Assembly: GCA_937982385.1 (NCBI GenBank)
Contig: CALJMC010000020.1
Location: 1-14,219, forward strand
Source: an uncultured Rickettsiales bacterium
GTDB lineage: Bacteria; Pseudomonadota; Alphaproteobacteria; Rickettsiales; UBA998
DNA length: 14,219 nucleotides
Direction of reading: 5' to 3'
This document shows positions 1 to 8,385 of the stretch, piece by piece (position 1 is the stretch's first letter; each line of letters begins with the position of its first letter). The notes beneath the pieces were generated by a model. That model saw nothing but the letters and a program-made list of their open reading frames with translations. It searched no databases and was not told the DNA's origin. Made by a program: the position numbers and the translations under genes.

Positions 1-222
1 AGGGTATAGCGGCCCCTGTGTTACCTTGTCAGTTAACCACACAGAGGTGGCGGCATTTGCAATCCAACCCAAGCCCCAATAGGTTCCTGTATCAAATATT
101 TTTTCACCTGTTGTCGCACGTGTTTTTGTCGGTGGACTTGGCGCAACGGAGGGTGCGTCAGCGAACGGCGATAATGCGCCCCCAGTTTGGGTAATGTTAG
201 TGCTGTTGGTCTCGATGCTCAA
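1..222 (-). CDS. Unidentified protein, N-terminal part, cut by the left edge
   Basis: Reading leftward from 222 the frame stays open for 74 codons to the window edge. An in-frame TAA lies just before, at 241-243 on this strand, and there is no ATG, so TTG at 220-222 is the best start; a GGGG stretch lies about 4 nt upstream of it. The first 45 residues are hydrophilic and rich in Ser, Thr, Pro and Asn. A segment rich in Trp, Gly and Ala follows (YWGLGWIANAATSVWLTDKV), which may enter a membrane. An extended -10 sequence (TGC TAGAAT, 261-269) lies upstream, but no good -35 was found. I do not recognise the family. Codon-like composition and the uninterrupted frame support a real gene; the start is uncertain. 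Confidence 0.55.
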   Translation of the reverse strand, partial: MSIETNSTNITQTGGALSPFADAPSVAPSPPTKTRATTGEKIFDTGTYWGLGWIANAATSVWLTDKVTQGPLYP

Positions 223-329
223 TGTGCCCCGAAATAATAGTTAAATTGGTTACTATTATTATTCTAGCACAAGCATGCTATGAGGGATGTGATGTTTCAA
301 TTAAATTATCACATATATTTACTGTAATA

Positions 330-362
330 AAAAGGCTGAAACTATTGAAGTTCCAGCCTTTT
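330..362 (-). terminator. Intrinsic terminator of groESL
   Basis: Read on the minus strand, AAGGCTGGAAC and GTTTCAGCCTT form an 11-bp stem with one G-U wobble around a 7-nt loop, flanked by A and followed by a T-rich run. The wobble pairs only in the minus transcript (it would be A-C in the plus transcript), so the hairpin suits groEL, which ends about 28 bp upstream. It should close the groES-groEL transcript before the partial gene at the left edge. Confidence 0.85.
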
Positions 363-390
363 ATGTTTTAACGCTACGAGTGATTAGGAC

Positions 391-2067
<1,677 letters not shown>

Positions 2068-2095
2068 TTAGTGTTTCGTATTCATATAGTTTAAT

Positions 2096-2184
2096 GGTGA
2101 GCGAGGACAGCATGTCCGAGTCAGCCGTGAGCTTTGTGAAGCAATCGCGTGTTGCGGAGGGCAGGAAGCCCGTAACAGGCGCAA
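2096..2184. repeat. Palindromic repeat element, copy 1, between groES and groEL
   Basis: This 89-bp stretch shares both ends and most of its right half with the copy at 3610-3695. The left end is GGTGNGCGA; the right end is TTGCGGAGG...CAGGCGCAA. Two hairpins are visible: GGACA-GCA-TGTCC at 2105-2117, and TTGCG/CGCAA enclosing GGGC-AGGAA-GCCC at 2153-2184. GTGAGC occurs twice, 30 bp apart (2097, 2127). From 2127 on, roughly 80 percent of bases match copy 2, with a 6-bp gap. It lies inside the groESL transcript and is not part of either gene, so it may also fold in the mRNA between the two cistrons. I do not recognise a named family. Confidence 0.8.
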
Positions 2185-2196
2185 TTAAATACTACT

Positions 2197-2490
2197 CTAT
2201 GCAGCTTCAACAATCGCGATGATGTCAGATTCTTTCATCACTAATAATTCTTCGCCTTCAACTTTCACTTCAGTGCCAGCCCATTTTGTGAACAACACTT
2301 TGTCGCCTTCGCGAACATCCATAGGAACGATACGACCCGAATCATCACGCGCGCCAGAGCCGACTGCAACCACTTCGGCTTGCATTGGCTTTTCCTGAGC
2401 GCTGTCAGGAATGATGATGCCGCCCGCTGTTTTTTGTTCTTCTGCTACGCGACGTACTAATACGCGATCATGCAATGGTTTAATTTTCAT
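2197..2490 (-). CDS. groES: Co-chaperonin GroES (10-kDa subunit)
   Basis: The 97-residue protein matches the usual GroES length. It forms the heptameric lid of the GroEL chamber. Characteristic sequences: [14 protein letters not shown] at the N-terminus, the mobile loop region [19 protein letters not shown] at about 17-35, and the C-terminal block [29 protein letters not shown]. The Shine-Dalgarno AGGAG lies 7 nt before the ATG. It is the first gene of the groES-groEL operon, with a heat-shock-type promoter about 80 bp upstream. I looked for a CIRCE element (TTAGCACTC-N9-GAGTGCTAA) in the leader and saw none, so control by HrcA is not supported here. Confidence 0.98.
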   Translation of the reverse strand: MKIKPLHDRVLVRRVAEEQKTAGGIIIPDSAQEKPMQAEVVAVGSGARDDSGRIVPMDVREGDKVLFTKWAGTEVKVEGEELLVMKESDIIAIVEAA

Positions 2491-2569
2491 GGGTAATCTC
2501 CTAAAATATTTAAATAATTAAGCAACGCAAGCAACTAAAAAATTAGCTTATCGCTTAAGCGTGCACCAG

Positions 2570-2597
2570 ATATAGGCTGATTACACCGCTTTACAAG
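2570..2597 (-). promoter_or_regulatory. RpoH (sigma-32) type heat-shock promoter of groESL
   Basis: On the minus strand CTTG (2594-2597) is followed by 17 bp and then CCTATAT (2570-2576). This matches the alphaproteobacterial RpoH pattern CTTG-N17-CYTATNT. The predicted start lies near 2562, giving a leader of about 70 nt to the groES ATG. A 10-bp perfect palindrome CGCTTAAGCG (2552-2561) sits at the start of that leader; its role is unknown. Confidence 0.75.
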
Positions 2598-2628
2598 GGC
2601 TAAGATGCATTTTTATGAAGTTATTTTA

Positions 2629-2666
2629 AGAAAAAACGGATGAATTCACTAGATACGACGTTCATC
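2629..2666 (-). terminator. Weak candidate terminator after the 114-aa gene
   Basis: In the minus transcript GATGAA (2661-2666 complement) and TTCATC (2639-2644 complement) can pair across a 16-nt loop, and the stem is followed by CG and six T. The loop is long and the stem only 6 bp, so this is a weak call. It overlaps the last codons of the gene. Confidence 0.3.
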
Positions 2667-2993
2667 TATTTCAGGTGTAGACGGGATGCTATGTTTCGTT
2701 GAGGGAGTCAGGGTGCCTAAACTTTCAGAGGTTTCGGGTGCAGAGGAGTGGTCATCAAAGGTGATATTTTTGATTTCTTGAACTACAAAACCTTTTTCTT
2801 CTTTGCCGAAGTTATAGATTGCATTTGCAACCATTCCCGAAGCGCAAGCGAACAGTCCTGTTGCTGCTTTGATATGAATAGGTGCTGGCAGAGCAATCGC
2901 GGCAGGCAATCCAGCCCCAAGGCATGCATCGCTAAGGTCTCCATGCAAGACAGCTGCTTTTATATATTCAATATTATTAATGTCATCACTCAT
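2649..2993 (-). CDS. Unknown small protein (114 aa) behind a PhoB-type promoter
   Basis: I do not recognise this family. Two ATGs are adjacent (2996 and 2993). The Shine-Dalgarno AGGAGG ends only 1 nt before the first and about 4 nt before the second, so 2993 is chosen. An acidic N-terminus of about 20 residues is followed by a long Ala/Gly/Ile-rich hydrophobic stretch at about 25-62 containing two Cys and two His-adjacent turns, which could form one or two membrane helices or a hairpin. The C-terminal third is hydrophilic and rich in Ser, Thr, Pro and Glu, so probably disordered. It is divergent from the uracil-DNA glycosylase gene. The strong PhoB box and TATAAT box directly upstream suggest induction in phosphate starvation. 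That is inferred from the promoter, not from the protein. Confidence 0.7.
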   Translation of the reverse strand: MSDDINNIEYIKAAVLHGDLSDACLGAGLPAAIALPAPIHIKAATGLFACASGMVANAIYNFGKEEKGFVVQEIKNITFDDHSSAPETSESLGTLTPSTKHSIPSTPEIDERRI

Positions 2994-3040
2994 CATTCCT
3001 CCTTGTATGCCTCGACATCGCTTGCTATCAATGTAACTCC

Positions 3041-3074
3041 ATTATAGCAAAGAAATATGACAGAATGATGACAG
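3041..3074 (-). promoter_or_regulatory. PhoB box plus -10 element driving the 114-aa gene
   Basis: On the minus strand two perfect CTGTCAT repeats (3068-3074 and 3057-3063) are separated by 4 bp (CATT). After 10 bp comes a perfect TATAAT (3041-3046). This is the canonical layout of an activated Pho promoter, where the box replaces the -35 hexamer. The predicted leader is about 40 nt to the start at 2993. The box overlaps the ATG of the divergent glycosylase gene (3065-3070), so PhoB binding could also hinder that gene. Confidence 0.82.
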
Positions 3075-3817
3075 CGCAAAGTAATGAAGCAGTAATATGC
3101 CCAATAGACTGCAGTGAATGCGATAGGCTTGTGGCGTTTCGTCGTGCGAATGAAGAAAAATATCCGACTTATTTTAATGGTGCGGTACCAGCCTTTGGCT
3201 CTATTGGTGCAAAATTGTTGATAGTGGGTTTGGCGCCAGGTTTGAAGGGGGCGAATCAGACAGGCAGACCCTTCACAGGCGATTATGCAGGGGATACGCT
3301 CTATGCCGCGCTGGTGGAGCATGGCTTGGCGAAGGGTACATATGATAAGCATGCGGATGATGGGCTGGAGTTGCTAGAGACGCGCATTACCAATGCTGTG
3401 CGCTGTGTGCCGCCTGAGAATAAGCCTGAAGCCTCTGAGATTAATCAGTGTAATCCGTATTTGTTGAAAGAAATTGAGGTGATGCCTAACCTGAAAATCA
3501 TGATTTCGTTAGGCGGTATCTCGCATAAAGCGATTATCAAAGCCTTGGGGCTGAAACAAAAAGATTATGCCTTCGGTCATGCGAATGAACATGTTTTGCA
3601 GCTAAGCACGGTGCGCGAACAGGACGCTCGCGTGAGCCATCAGCCTGCGAAGCAGTCGCGTATTGCGGAGGACAGTATGTCCGAAGCAGGCGCAAAACAA
3701 ATAATCTTGTTAGATAGTTATCATTGCTCGCGCTACAACGTAAATACACGCCGCCTAACTGAGGAAATGTTTGACGGCATTATTGCGCGTGCGGCGGAGG
3801 TGGTATATAGAGGGTAG
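3065..3817 (+). CDS. Uracil-DNA glycosylase, family 5 (UDGb type), with an inserted palindromic element
   Basis: The enzyme removes uracil and related deaminated bases from DNA, starting base-excision repair. Signatures: a 4Fe-4S Cys set at C16, C19 (CxxC), C114 (in RCVPPENKP) and C129; active-site motif A GLAPGLKGANQTGRPFTGD at 55-73; and the C-terminal motif DSYHCSRYNVNT at 217-228. At 250 residues it is longer than the roughly 210-220 I expect. The excess is residues 182-212, encoded by a palindromic repeat (3610-3695) that keeps the frame and sits between HEHVLQL-type and IILLDSYH sequences. Start choice is ATG 3065 or 3068; there is no clear Shine-Dalgarno, and a PhoB box for the divergent gene overlaps it. 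It is followed 30 bp later by proS on the same strand. Confidence 0.9.
   Translation: MMTAQSNEAVICPIDCSECDRLVAFRRANEEKYPTYFNGAVPAFGSIGAKLLIVGLAPGLKGANQTGRPFTGDYAGDTLYAALVEHGLAKGTYDKHADDGLELLETRITNAVRCVPPENKPEASEINQCNPYLLKEIEVMPNLKIMISLGGISHKAIIKALGLKQKDYAFGHANEHVLQLSTVREQDARVSHQPAKQSRIAEDSMSEAGAKQIILLDSYHCSRYNVNTRRLTEEMFDGIIARAAEVVYRG
3610..3695. repeat. Palindromic repeat element, copy 2, in frame inside the glycosylase gene
   Basis: This 86-bp stretch starts GGTGCGCGA and ends CAGGCGCAA, like copy 1 at 2096-2184. Its right half contains TTGCG (3663-3667) pairing with CGCAA (3691-3695) around GGACA-GTA-TGTCC (3670-3682). CTGC-GAA-GCAG (3645-3655) forms another small hairpin. The frame through it encodes a hydrophilic peptide, about residues 182-211 of the glycosylase, including KQSRIAEDSMSEAGAK. 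Against copy 1, the last 33 bp match at 27 positions. One stem pair changes from A-T here to G-C there, keeping the pairing. Confidence 0.85.
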
Positions 3818-3847
3818 GATTTTATCCATTATATAAAGAACCAGCTC

Positions 3848-5128
3848 ATGCGCCTGTCCGAATATTTCCTACCAGTACTTAAAGAAAACCCGAAAGAGGC
3901 ATCGATTGTGTCGCATCGCTATATGCTGCGTGCGGGCATGATTCGTCAGGTAACATCTGGGATCTATAACTGGTTGCCACTGGGCCTGAACGTGCTACGC
4001 AAGGTGGAAGATATTGTACGTGATGAGTTAAATAAAATGGGTGGCGTAGAGCTGTTGATGCCAACGATGCAGCCTGTTGAACTATGGGAAGAATCTGGAC
4101 GCGGTGGATATGGAAAAGAAACGCTTAAAGCTGAGGATCGTCACGGGCGTCAGATGATTTATGGCCCAACTCATGAAGAAGTGATGACGGATATATTCCG
4201 CAATAATGTGAAATCCTATAAAGATTTGCCGCTAACACTCTATCAAGTGCAGTGGAAATTCCGTGATGAAATTCGTCCACGTTTTGGCGTGATGCGTGGT
4301 CGTGAGTTCTTGATGAAGGATGCGTACACCTTCACCGAAACCAAAGAGCAACATATTGAACTTTATTATAAAATATATAAAACATACTTCGCTATTTTTC
4401 GCCGTATGGGGCTAGACGTGATTCCGTTTGTAGCAGACACAGGCATGATTGGTGGGGATTTGAGTCATGAGTTTCAGGTGATTGCTGAGACAGGCGAGAG
4501 CGAGATTTTCTATGATAAGGCCTTCGAAGCTGCGATAGCGAAAGATGAGCTGGATATCGAGCATCTCAAGAGCCTCTATTCTGCGGCAGATGAAAAACAT
4601 GATCTTGAAAATTGCCCAGTGGATAAAGCAGATTTACGCAGCGCGCGTGGCATCGAGGTTGGGCATATCTTCTATTTCGATGATAAATATTCAAAGCCGA
4701 TGGGTGCGAACATTCAAACCAGTAATGGCGAGACGGTGCCTGTGAAAATGGGCGCACATGGCATTGGTGTGTCACGTTTGCTGGGTGCTATCATTGAAGC
4801 AAATCATGATGAAAAAGGTATTATTTGGCCTGAATCGGTTGCACCATTCAAAGTGGGCATTATCAATTTGCGTGTGGGTGATGAAGCCTGCGACAAAGCA
4901 TCCGAAGAAGCTTACGCAGCGCTTCAAGCTAAAGGCGTTGATGTGCTCTATGATGATACGGCTGCCGGCGCTGGCGCAAAATTCGGGACAATGGATTTGA
5001 TTGGTCTACCATGGCAAATGGCGATTGGTCCGCGCGGTGTGAAAAACGGTGTGGTAGAACTCAAAAACCGGCGCACAGGCGAAAAACAAGAATTGTCGCT
5101 TGAGGCGGCGTTAAACATGGTAGCATAA
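3848..5128 (+). CDS. proS: Prolyl-tRNA synthetase, short alphaproteobacterial form
   Basis: This class II synthetase attaches proline to tRNA-Pro. The 426 residues start [18 protein letters not shown]. Class II motif 1 is in the block around [20 protein letters not shown]; motif 2 includes [22 protein letters not shown]; motif 3 is [16 protein letters not shown]. The C-terminal anticodon-binding domain begins near [12 protein letters not shown] and contains the [18 protein letters not shown] block. E. coli ProRS has about 572 residues because of an editing insertion between motifs 2 and 3. That insertion is reduced to a short stretch here, as is usual in alphaproteobacteria, so clearing of Ala-tRNA-Pro would depend on a separate enzyme not in this window. 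The Shine-Dalgarno is weak. Its TAA overlaps the next gene's ATG by 1 base (TAATG), suggesting coupled translation. Confidence 0.97.
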   Translation: MRLSEYFLPVLKENPKEASIVSHRYMLRAGMIRQVTSGIYNWLPLGLNVLRKVEDIVRDELNKMGGVELLMPTMQPVELWEESGRGGYGKETLKAEDRHGRQMIYGPTHEEVMTDIFRNNVKSYKDLPLTLYQVQWKFRDEIRPRFGVMRGREFLMKDAYTFTETKEQHIELYYKIYKTYFAIFRRMGLDVIPFVADTGMIGGDLSHEFQVIAETGESEIFYDKAFEAAIAKDELDIEHLKSLYSAADEKHDLENCPVDKADLRSARGIEVGHIFYFDDKYSKPMGANIQTSNGETVPVKMGAHGIGVSRLLGAIIEANHDEKGIIWPESVAPFKVGIINLRVGDEACDKASEEAYAALQAKGVDVLYDDTAAGAGAKFGTMDLIGLPWQMAIGPRGVKNGVVELKNRRTGEKQELSLEAALNMVA

Positions 5129-6387
5129 TGTTTTCAGCCCCTGAAAGATTATTGGCCTTCCGTTATATGCGCTCCAAACGTAGGGACGGTTTTGTCTCGG
5201 TGATCACGTTGTTTTCAGTGATGGGCATTATGCTCGGCGTGGCAACACTCATTTTGGTGACGTCGTTGATGAATGGTATTCGTGAAGAGATGACGAGTAA
5301 CTTTATTGGTCTCGATGGCCATGTGAGCGTGTATGGACGTGGCGGTGAGGCCGTGCAAAATGTAGATGATGTGCTGGAACTGTTGATGAAGCAAGAGGGC
5401 GCAATGCACGCTGTGGAGCGCATCGAAGGGCAGGTGATGGCATCAAGCCCGCGACAAGCATTGGGTGCACAAGTGGTGGGATATACGCCAGAGGGCATCA
5501 TAACACGCGAGAAACTCATTGAGAATATTACGGCAGGTAGCGTTGAGGATTTTGAGGCTGGAAATGGTGTGGTGGTTGGTAAACGTTTAGCAGATAGCCT
5601 GGGGCTTGAAGTCGGCGATGCGATTACGCTCATTTCACCCCAAGGACGTCAGACTTTCGCAGGGTTTGTGCCGCGCATTAAGGCCTATCCGATTCGTGCG
5701 ACGTTTGAGTTGGGGATGCACATGCTTGATAGCTCAATGATACTTATGCCGTTTGATGATGCTGCGGTTTATTTTCAAGTGGCACAAGGAGAAGAGGGCG
5801 CCGCAAGCAGTGTCACATTGTCTTTACAAGATGCGCAGAACTCCGAAGTAATGGCGCGGGCGCTTTATCAAGAGTTTGGTGGCGTCTATCGAGTATTTGA
5901 TTATAAGCAAGCCAATCGCAGCATTTTTACAGCACTGAATATTCAGCGTGATGTGATGGTGGTGATTTTGGGACTGATTATCATCGTCGCGACCTTCAAC
6001 ATTATTTCGAGCTTGATTATGTTGGTACAAGACAAAGCGCGCGACATCGCGATTTTGCGCACAATGGGTGCATCTCGCAAAATGATTCGTAATATATTCT
6101 TGCTCGCAGGTATGATGATTGGTGTGGTCGGTACAGTGCTTGGCTTTGCGCTGGGGCTCATTGCAGCTTATAATATTGAGTCTATCCGCAAAGGATTAGA
6201 GGCGCTGCTCGGGCAGGAGCTGCTGGTGGGGAATATCTATTTCCTGTCGAGCCTGCCAACAAAGGTTGATATGTCTGAGGTGATGACGATTTTACTGTTT
6301 TCGCTCTTATTATCATTATTGTCCACATTATACCCATCGCGCAAAGCGGCTGCACAAGAACCTGCGGAGGCGTTACGTTATGAGTAA
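5128..6387 (+). CDS. lolC: Lipoprotein-releasing ABC permease, LolC/LolE family
   Basis: This inner-membrane permease, with LolD, extracts outer-membrane lipoproteins and hands them to the periplasmic carrier LolA. The 419-residue length is typical of the family. It begins with an amphipathic stretch containing LLAFRYMRSKRRDGFVSVI, then a first membrane helix at about 24-47. A large periplasmic domain fills about 48-265, and three more helices follow (about 268-295, 315-345 and 380-400). The conserved coupling region ARDIAILRTMGAS contacts LolD. The C-terminus has the usual YPSRKAAAQEPAEALRYE. Only one permease gene sits here beside lolD, so the transporter may be a homodimer as in other bacteria with a single LolC/E-type protein; a second copy elsewhere cannot be excluded. 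It overlaps proS by 1 base and lolD by 8. Confidence 0.95.
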   Translation: MFSAPERLLAFRYMRSKRRDGFVSVITLFSVMGIMLGVATLILVTSLMNGIREEMTSNFIGLDGHVSVYGRGGEAVQNVDDVLELLMKQEGAMHAVERIEGQVMASSPRQALGAQVVGYTPEGIITREKLIENITAGSVEDFEAGNGVVVGKRLADSLGLEVGDAITLISPQGRQTFAGFVPRIKAYPIRATFELGMHMLDSSMILMPFDDAAVYFQVAQGEEGAASSVTLSLQDAQNSEVMARALYQEFGGVYRVFDYKQANRSIFTALNIQRDVMVVILGLIIIVATFNIISSLIMLVQDKARDIAILRTMGASRKMIRNIFLLAGMMIGVVGTVLGFALGLIAAYNIESIRKGLEALLGQELLVGNIYFLSSLPTKVDMSEVMTILLFSLLLSLLSTLYPSRKAAAQEPAEALRYE

Positions 6388-7060
6388 AACAATATTGAAT
6401 CTTGAGAATGTGTCTAAGTCTTTTAAGCAGGGCGATAATGAATTGACCATCCTTGATGCGTTGTCTCTCAGTATTTCTGCAGGAGATGTCGCAGCATTGG
6501 TTGGTCCGAGTGGGTCAGGTAAAACGACTCTGCTCCAAATGGCAGGGTTGTTAGCGAAGCCTGACGCAGGAAAAGTAGAAGTGGATAATGTCGATTATTC
6601 TGCTGCCAATGATGATGAGCGCACGATTGCCCGCAGGCATTCTATAGGGTTTGTCTATCAGTTTCATCATTTGCTACCAGAGCTTTCCGCCATTGAAAAT
6701 GTGATGATGCCGCAGCTTATCGCGGGTGTGCATGAGAATAATGCATGGGCACATGCAGTGGAATTATTGGATGTGGTGAAGCTGTCACATCGTGTGAAGC
6801 ATCGTCCTTCAGAACTTTCAGGTGGTGAGCAGCAGCGTGTAGCTATTGCACGCGCCTTGGCGAATAAGCCGACGTTGGTGTTGGCAGATGAGCCGACAGG
6901 GAACCTCGATCCCGAAACCAGCGCAGAAGTGTTTGAGGCATTCACAAACGCTATCGCAAGCTCAGGTGCGGGCGCACTTATTGCAACGCATAATATGGAG
7001 CTGGCAGCACAGATGTCATACATCGTGCGTTTGGAACACGGAAAAACGATACAATCATAA
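6380..7060 (+). CDS. lolD: Lipoprotein-releasing ABC transporter ATPase LolD
   Basis: This cytoplasmic ATPase powers lipoprotein release by the adjacent LolC/E permease. In the 226 residues the ABC signatures are all present: Walker A GPSGSGKTTLLQ at about 42-53, Q-loop region VYQFHHLLPELSAIENVMMP, signature LSGGEQQRVAIARALA, Walker B LVLADEPTGNLD, and the H-loop in ATHNMELA. The QFHHLLPELSA sequence after the Q-loop is characteristic of LolD rather than of FtsE or MacB. Its ATG lies 8 bases inside the permease gene (ATGAGTAA), so translation is probably coupled. It is the last gene of the glycosylase-proS-lolC-lolD series; a weak hairpin follows. Confidence 0.96.
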   Translation: MSKTILNLENVSKSFKQGDNELTILDALSLSISAGDVAALVGPSGSGKTTLLQMAGLLAKPDAGKVEVDNVDYSAANDDERTIARRHSIGFVYQFHHLLPELSAIENVMMPQLIAGVHENNAWAHAVELLDVVKLSHRVKHRPSELSGGEQQRVAIARALANKPTLVLADEPTGNLDPETSAEVFEAFTNAIASSGAGALIATHNMELAAQMSYIVRLEHGKTIQS

Positions 7061-7070
7061 TAGTAAATGC

Positions 7071-7093
7071 ATAGCCATTGCGTGGGCTATTTT
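7071..7093 (+). terminator. Candidate terminator after lolD
   Basis: ATAGCC (7071-7076) and GGCTAT (7085-7090) form a 6-bp stem with an 8-nt loop, followed by TTT and then G. It lies between the convergent lolD and lipoprotein genes. The stem is short, so termination may be partial. Confidence 0.5.
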
Positions 7094-7098
7094 GTAGA

Positions 7099-7290
7099 CT
7101 AAAGCAAGTCACCATTAGAAAATACGGTAAGATCCTGATTCAACGTAGAGGTTGGTGGAGATTTATAGATGCTGCTATAAAGATCGTCAGGGTTGTTGCT
7201 GTGGCTCGTCGCACATGCTGATAAAACAGCAAGCGCAGAGACTAAAGCGGTGCGACGCAAAAACGTCACCGATATGTTAGTGTGTGGCAT
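7099..7290 (-). CDS. Small predicted lipoprotein (63 aa)
   Basis: The protein has a classical lipoprotein signal peptide: basic residues R12-R13, hydrophobic core TALVSALAVL, and lipobox LSAC with Cys at 26. The mature part would be only 38 residues, hydrophilic and rich in Ser, Asn and Pro, with no recognisable domain. The residue after Cys is Ala, not Asp, so by the Escherichia coli rule it would go to the outer membrane through the Lol system. A strong Shine-Dalgarno GGGAGG lies 5 nt before the ATG, and a good sigma-70-type promoter stands about 120 bp upstream. It is convergent with lolD, so the link with the Lol genes is only proximity. I cannot assign a function. Confidence 0.75.
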   Translation of the reverse strand: MPHTNISVTFLRRTALVSALAVLSACATSHSNNPDDLYSSIYKSPPTSTLNQDLTVFSNGDLL

Positions 7291-7409
7291 GACTGCCTCC
7301 CAAAATAGTATCTATGTGGCTAGTAATAACCTATTCGTTCATTACTATTCTTTTAGTTACTTCTTATTTTTAAAATCGCAGTATCGCGAATTAAATTTAT
7401 GTTACTTGC

Positions 7410-7438
7410 GCTATACACCCGCAAGAGGCGATAGTCAA
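7410..7438 (-). promoter_or_regulatory. Sigma-70 type promoter for the small lipoprotein gene
   Basis: On the minus strand TTGACT (7433-7438) is followed by exactly 17 bp and TATAGC (7410-7415). That is 5 of 6 and 4 of 6 matches to the consensus. The predicted start near 7403 gives a leader of about 110 nt. No other gene lies between it and the lipoprotein. Confidence 0.6.
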
Positions 7439-7448
7439 TCGGAAAATT

Positions 7449-7488
7449 AAAAAAACGATTAAAAACAATAGATGGCAAGGGTTTTAAT
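7449..7488 (-). terminator. Weak candidate terminator after the endolysin gene
   Basis: On the minus strand ATTAAAA and TTTTAAT pair (7 bp, all A/T) across a 17-nt loop and are followed by CG and seven T. The T run is good but the stem is weak, so this is tentative. It would end the tail/lysis operon. Confidence 0.3.
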
Positions 7489-7500
7489 GTAAAATGTGAT

Positions 7501-7938
7501 TTAAATCATAAATAAAGCTTGCTCGCTGCGTCTTCTTCGCATCAGTCCGCGTAGTTTTCGGCCGCCTGCATAGACCCAGCGAGGGAATTCACGAGCAGCT
7601 GCCTCAGCATTGCCCGCAAGCAAGCGCCGACGCAAAGTAGAGGCTTGCAGCGCCCCGCTGCCAAGGTTGAAAGTGAAGCTGACCAGCGCATCATATTGCC
7701 CTTGAGTAAGTGTAATAGGGATGAGCCTGCGTACAGTGCGTTCAGCATGAAGCACATCGTTCATCAGTAGAATGGTAGCGTCTTGAAGGGCGATAGGGTT
7801 GGGAAAGGATTCCCCTTTTTTGATGAGGTGACCATAGCCAATGGTTGGGTGCCCCGCCGCATCGTGGTAGCTCGTGGGAGAAAACCCTTCATAGTCTTTT
7901 ATGAGTTGCAGTCCTTTATTTGAGATGTGTTGAAGCAT
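7501..7938 (-). CDS. Phage-type endolysin, GH24 lysozyme (T4 lysozyme family)
   Basis: This muramidase cuts the glycan strands of peptidoglycan to release particles from the cell. In the 145 residues the catalytic set is E17 (in DYEGF), D26 (in YHDAAG) and T32 (in HPTIGYGH). The 9 and 6 residue spacings are identical to E11, D20 and T26 of T4 lysozyme. The conserved TQGQYDALVSFTFNLGSGAL block follows at about 78-97, then a C-terminal RGLMRRRRSEQALF segment typical of the family. There is no signal peptide, so it needs the holin encoded just upstream, whose TAA overlaps its ATG by 1 base (TAATG). It is the last gene of the DUF2793-lysis cassette. No sign of decay is visible, so it is probably active. 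Confidence 0.94.
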   Translation of the reverse strand: MLQHISNKGLQLIKDYEGFSPTSYHDAAGHPTIGYGHLIKKGESFPNPIALQDATILLMNDVLHAERTVRRLIPITLTQGQYDALVSFTFNLGSGALQASTLRRRLLAGNAEAAAREFPRWVYAGGRKLRGLMRRRRSEQALFMI

Positions 7939-8375
7939 TAGTTACGCATCTTTCTGAAAGCGCGCTGTCCAAAATAGAAACTGATGATACCCGCAAAGAT
8001 GGCTTGATCTTCTTGGCCCCACAAAATCAGTGCGGCATCTTCTAGGCTGAAGCCGATGATGGAGAGTTGCATCCATTTCACGCTCGCATAGAGCAGAAAA
8101 AATGCATAGGCGAGGACGGGGCGTACGGTGGCATTAAGCGCATCAACCCAGCGAATAGTGCTGTGATAGGTATTATAAAGCGTACGTGTTTCTGAGATGT
8201 CCGCCTCAAGATTGATGGCGTCGAGTTTGTTTGCGTGCCCTTGACGCTGCTGTTCCATTTGAAGTTTCATTACATCGAGTTCGTGTTTGCGGTCTGCTGT
8301 GTCACGATAGATTGAGAGTAGGTCAGGCAGCATCGAGCCGAAAAACCCTAAAACCGCACTTATGATACTAATCAT
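7938..8375 (-). CDS. Holin, three-transmembrane phage type
   Basis: The product is predicted to permeabilise the inner membrane and let the endolysin through. The frame extends upstream to 8432, but AGGAGG lies 6 nt before the ATG at 8375, giving 145 residues starting MISIISAVLGFFGSMLP and removing an overlap with the gene before. Layout: a hydrophobic N-terminal segment at about 2-22, a charged helical region at about 23-70 (likely coiled coil, with DRKHELDVMKLQMEQQ), a membrane helix at about 82-100 (VRPVLAYAFFLLYASV), and a third hydrophobic stretch near the C-terminus (IFAGIISFYFGQRAF), then basic KMRN. This matches three-TM holins of alphaproteobacterial prophages and gene transfer agents as I recall them. 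Its stop overlaps the endolysin start by 1 base. Confidence 0.8.
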   Translation of the reverse strand: MISIISAVLGFFGSMLPDLLSIYRDTADRKHELDVMKLQMEQQRQGHANKLDAINLEADISETRTLYNTYHSTIRWVDALNATVRPVLAYAFFLLYASVKWMQLSIIGFSLEDAALILWGQEDQAIFAGIISFYFGQRAFRKMRN

Positions 8376-8385
8376 GTCAGTCCTC

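Noticed and set aside
2491..2640. CIRCE operator before groES
   Set aside because: No TTAGCACTC-N9-GAGTGCTAA pattern or close variant was found.
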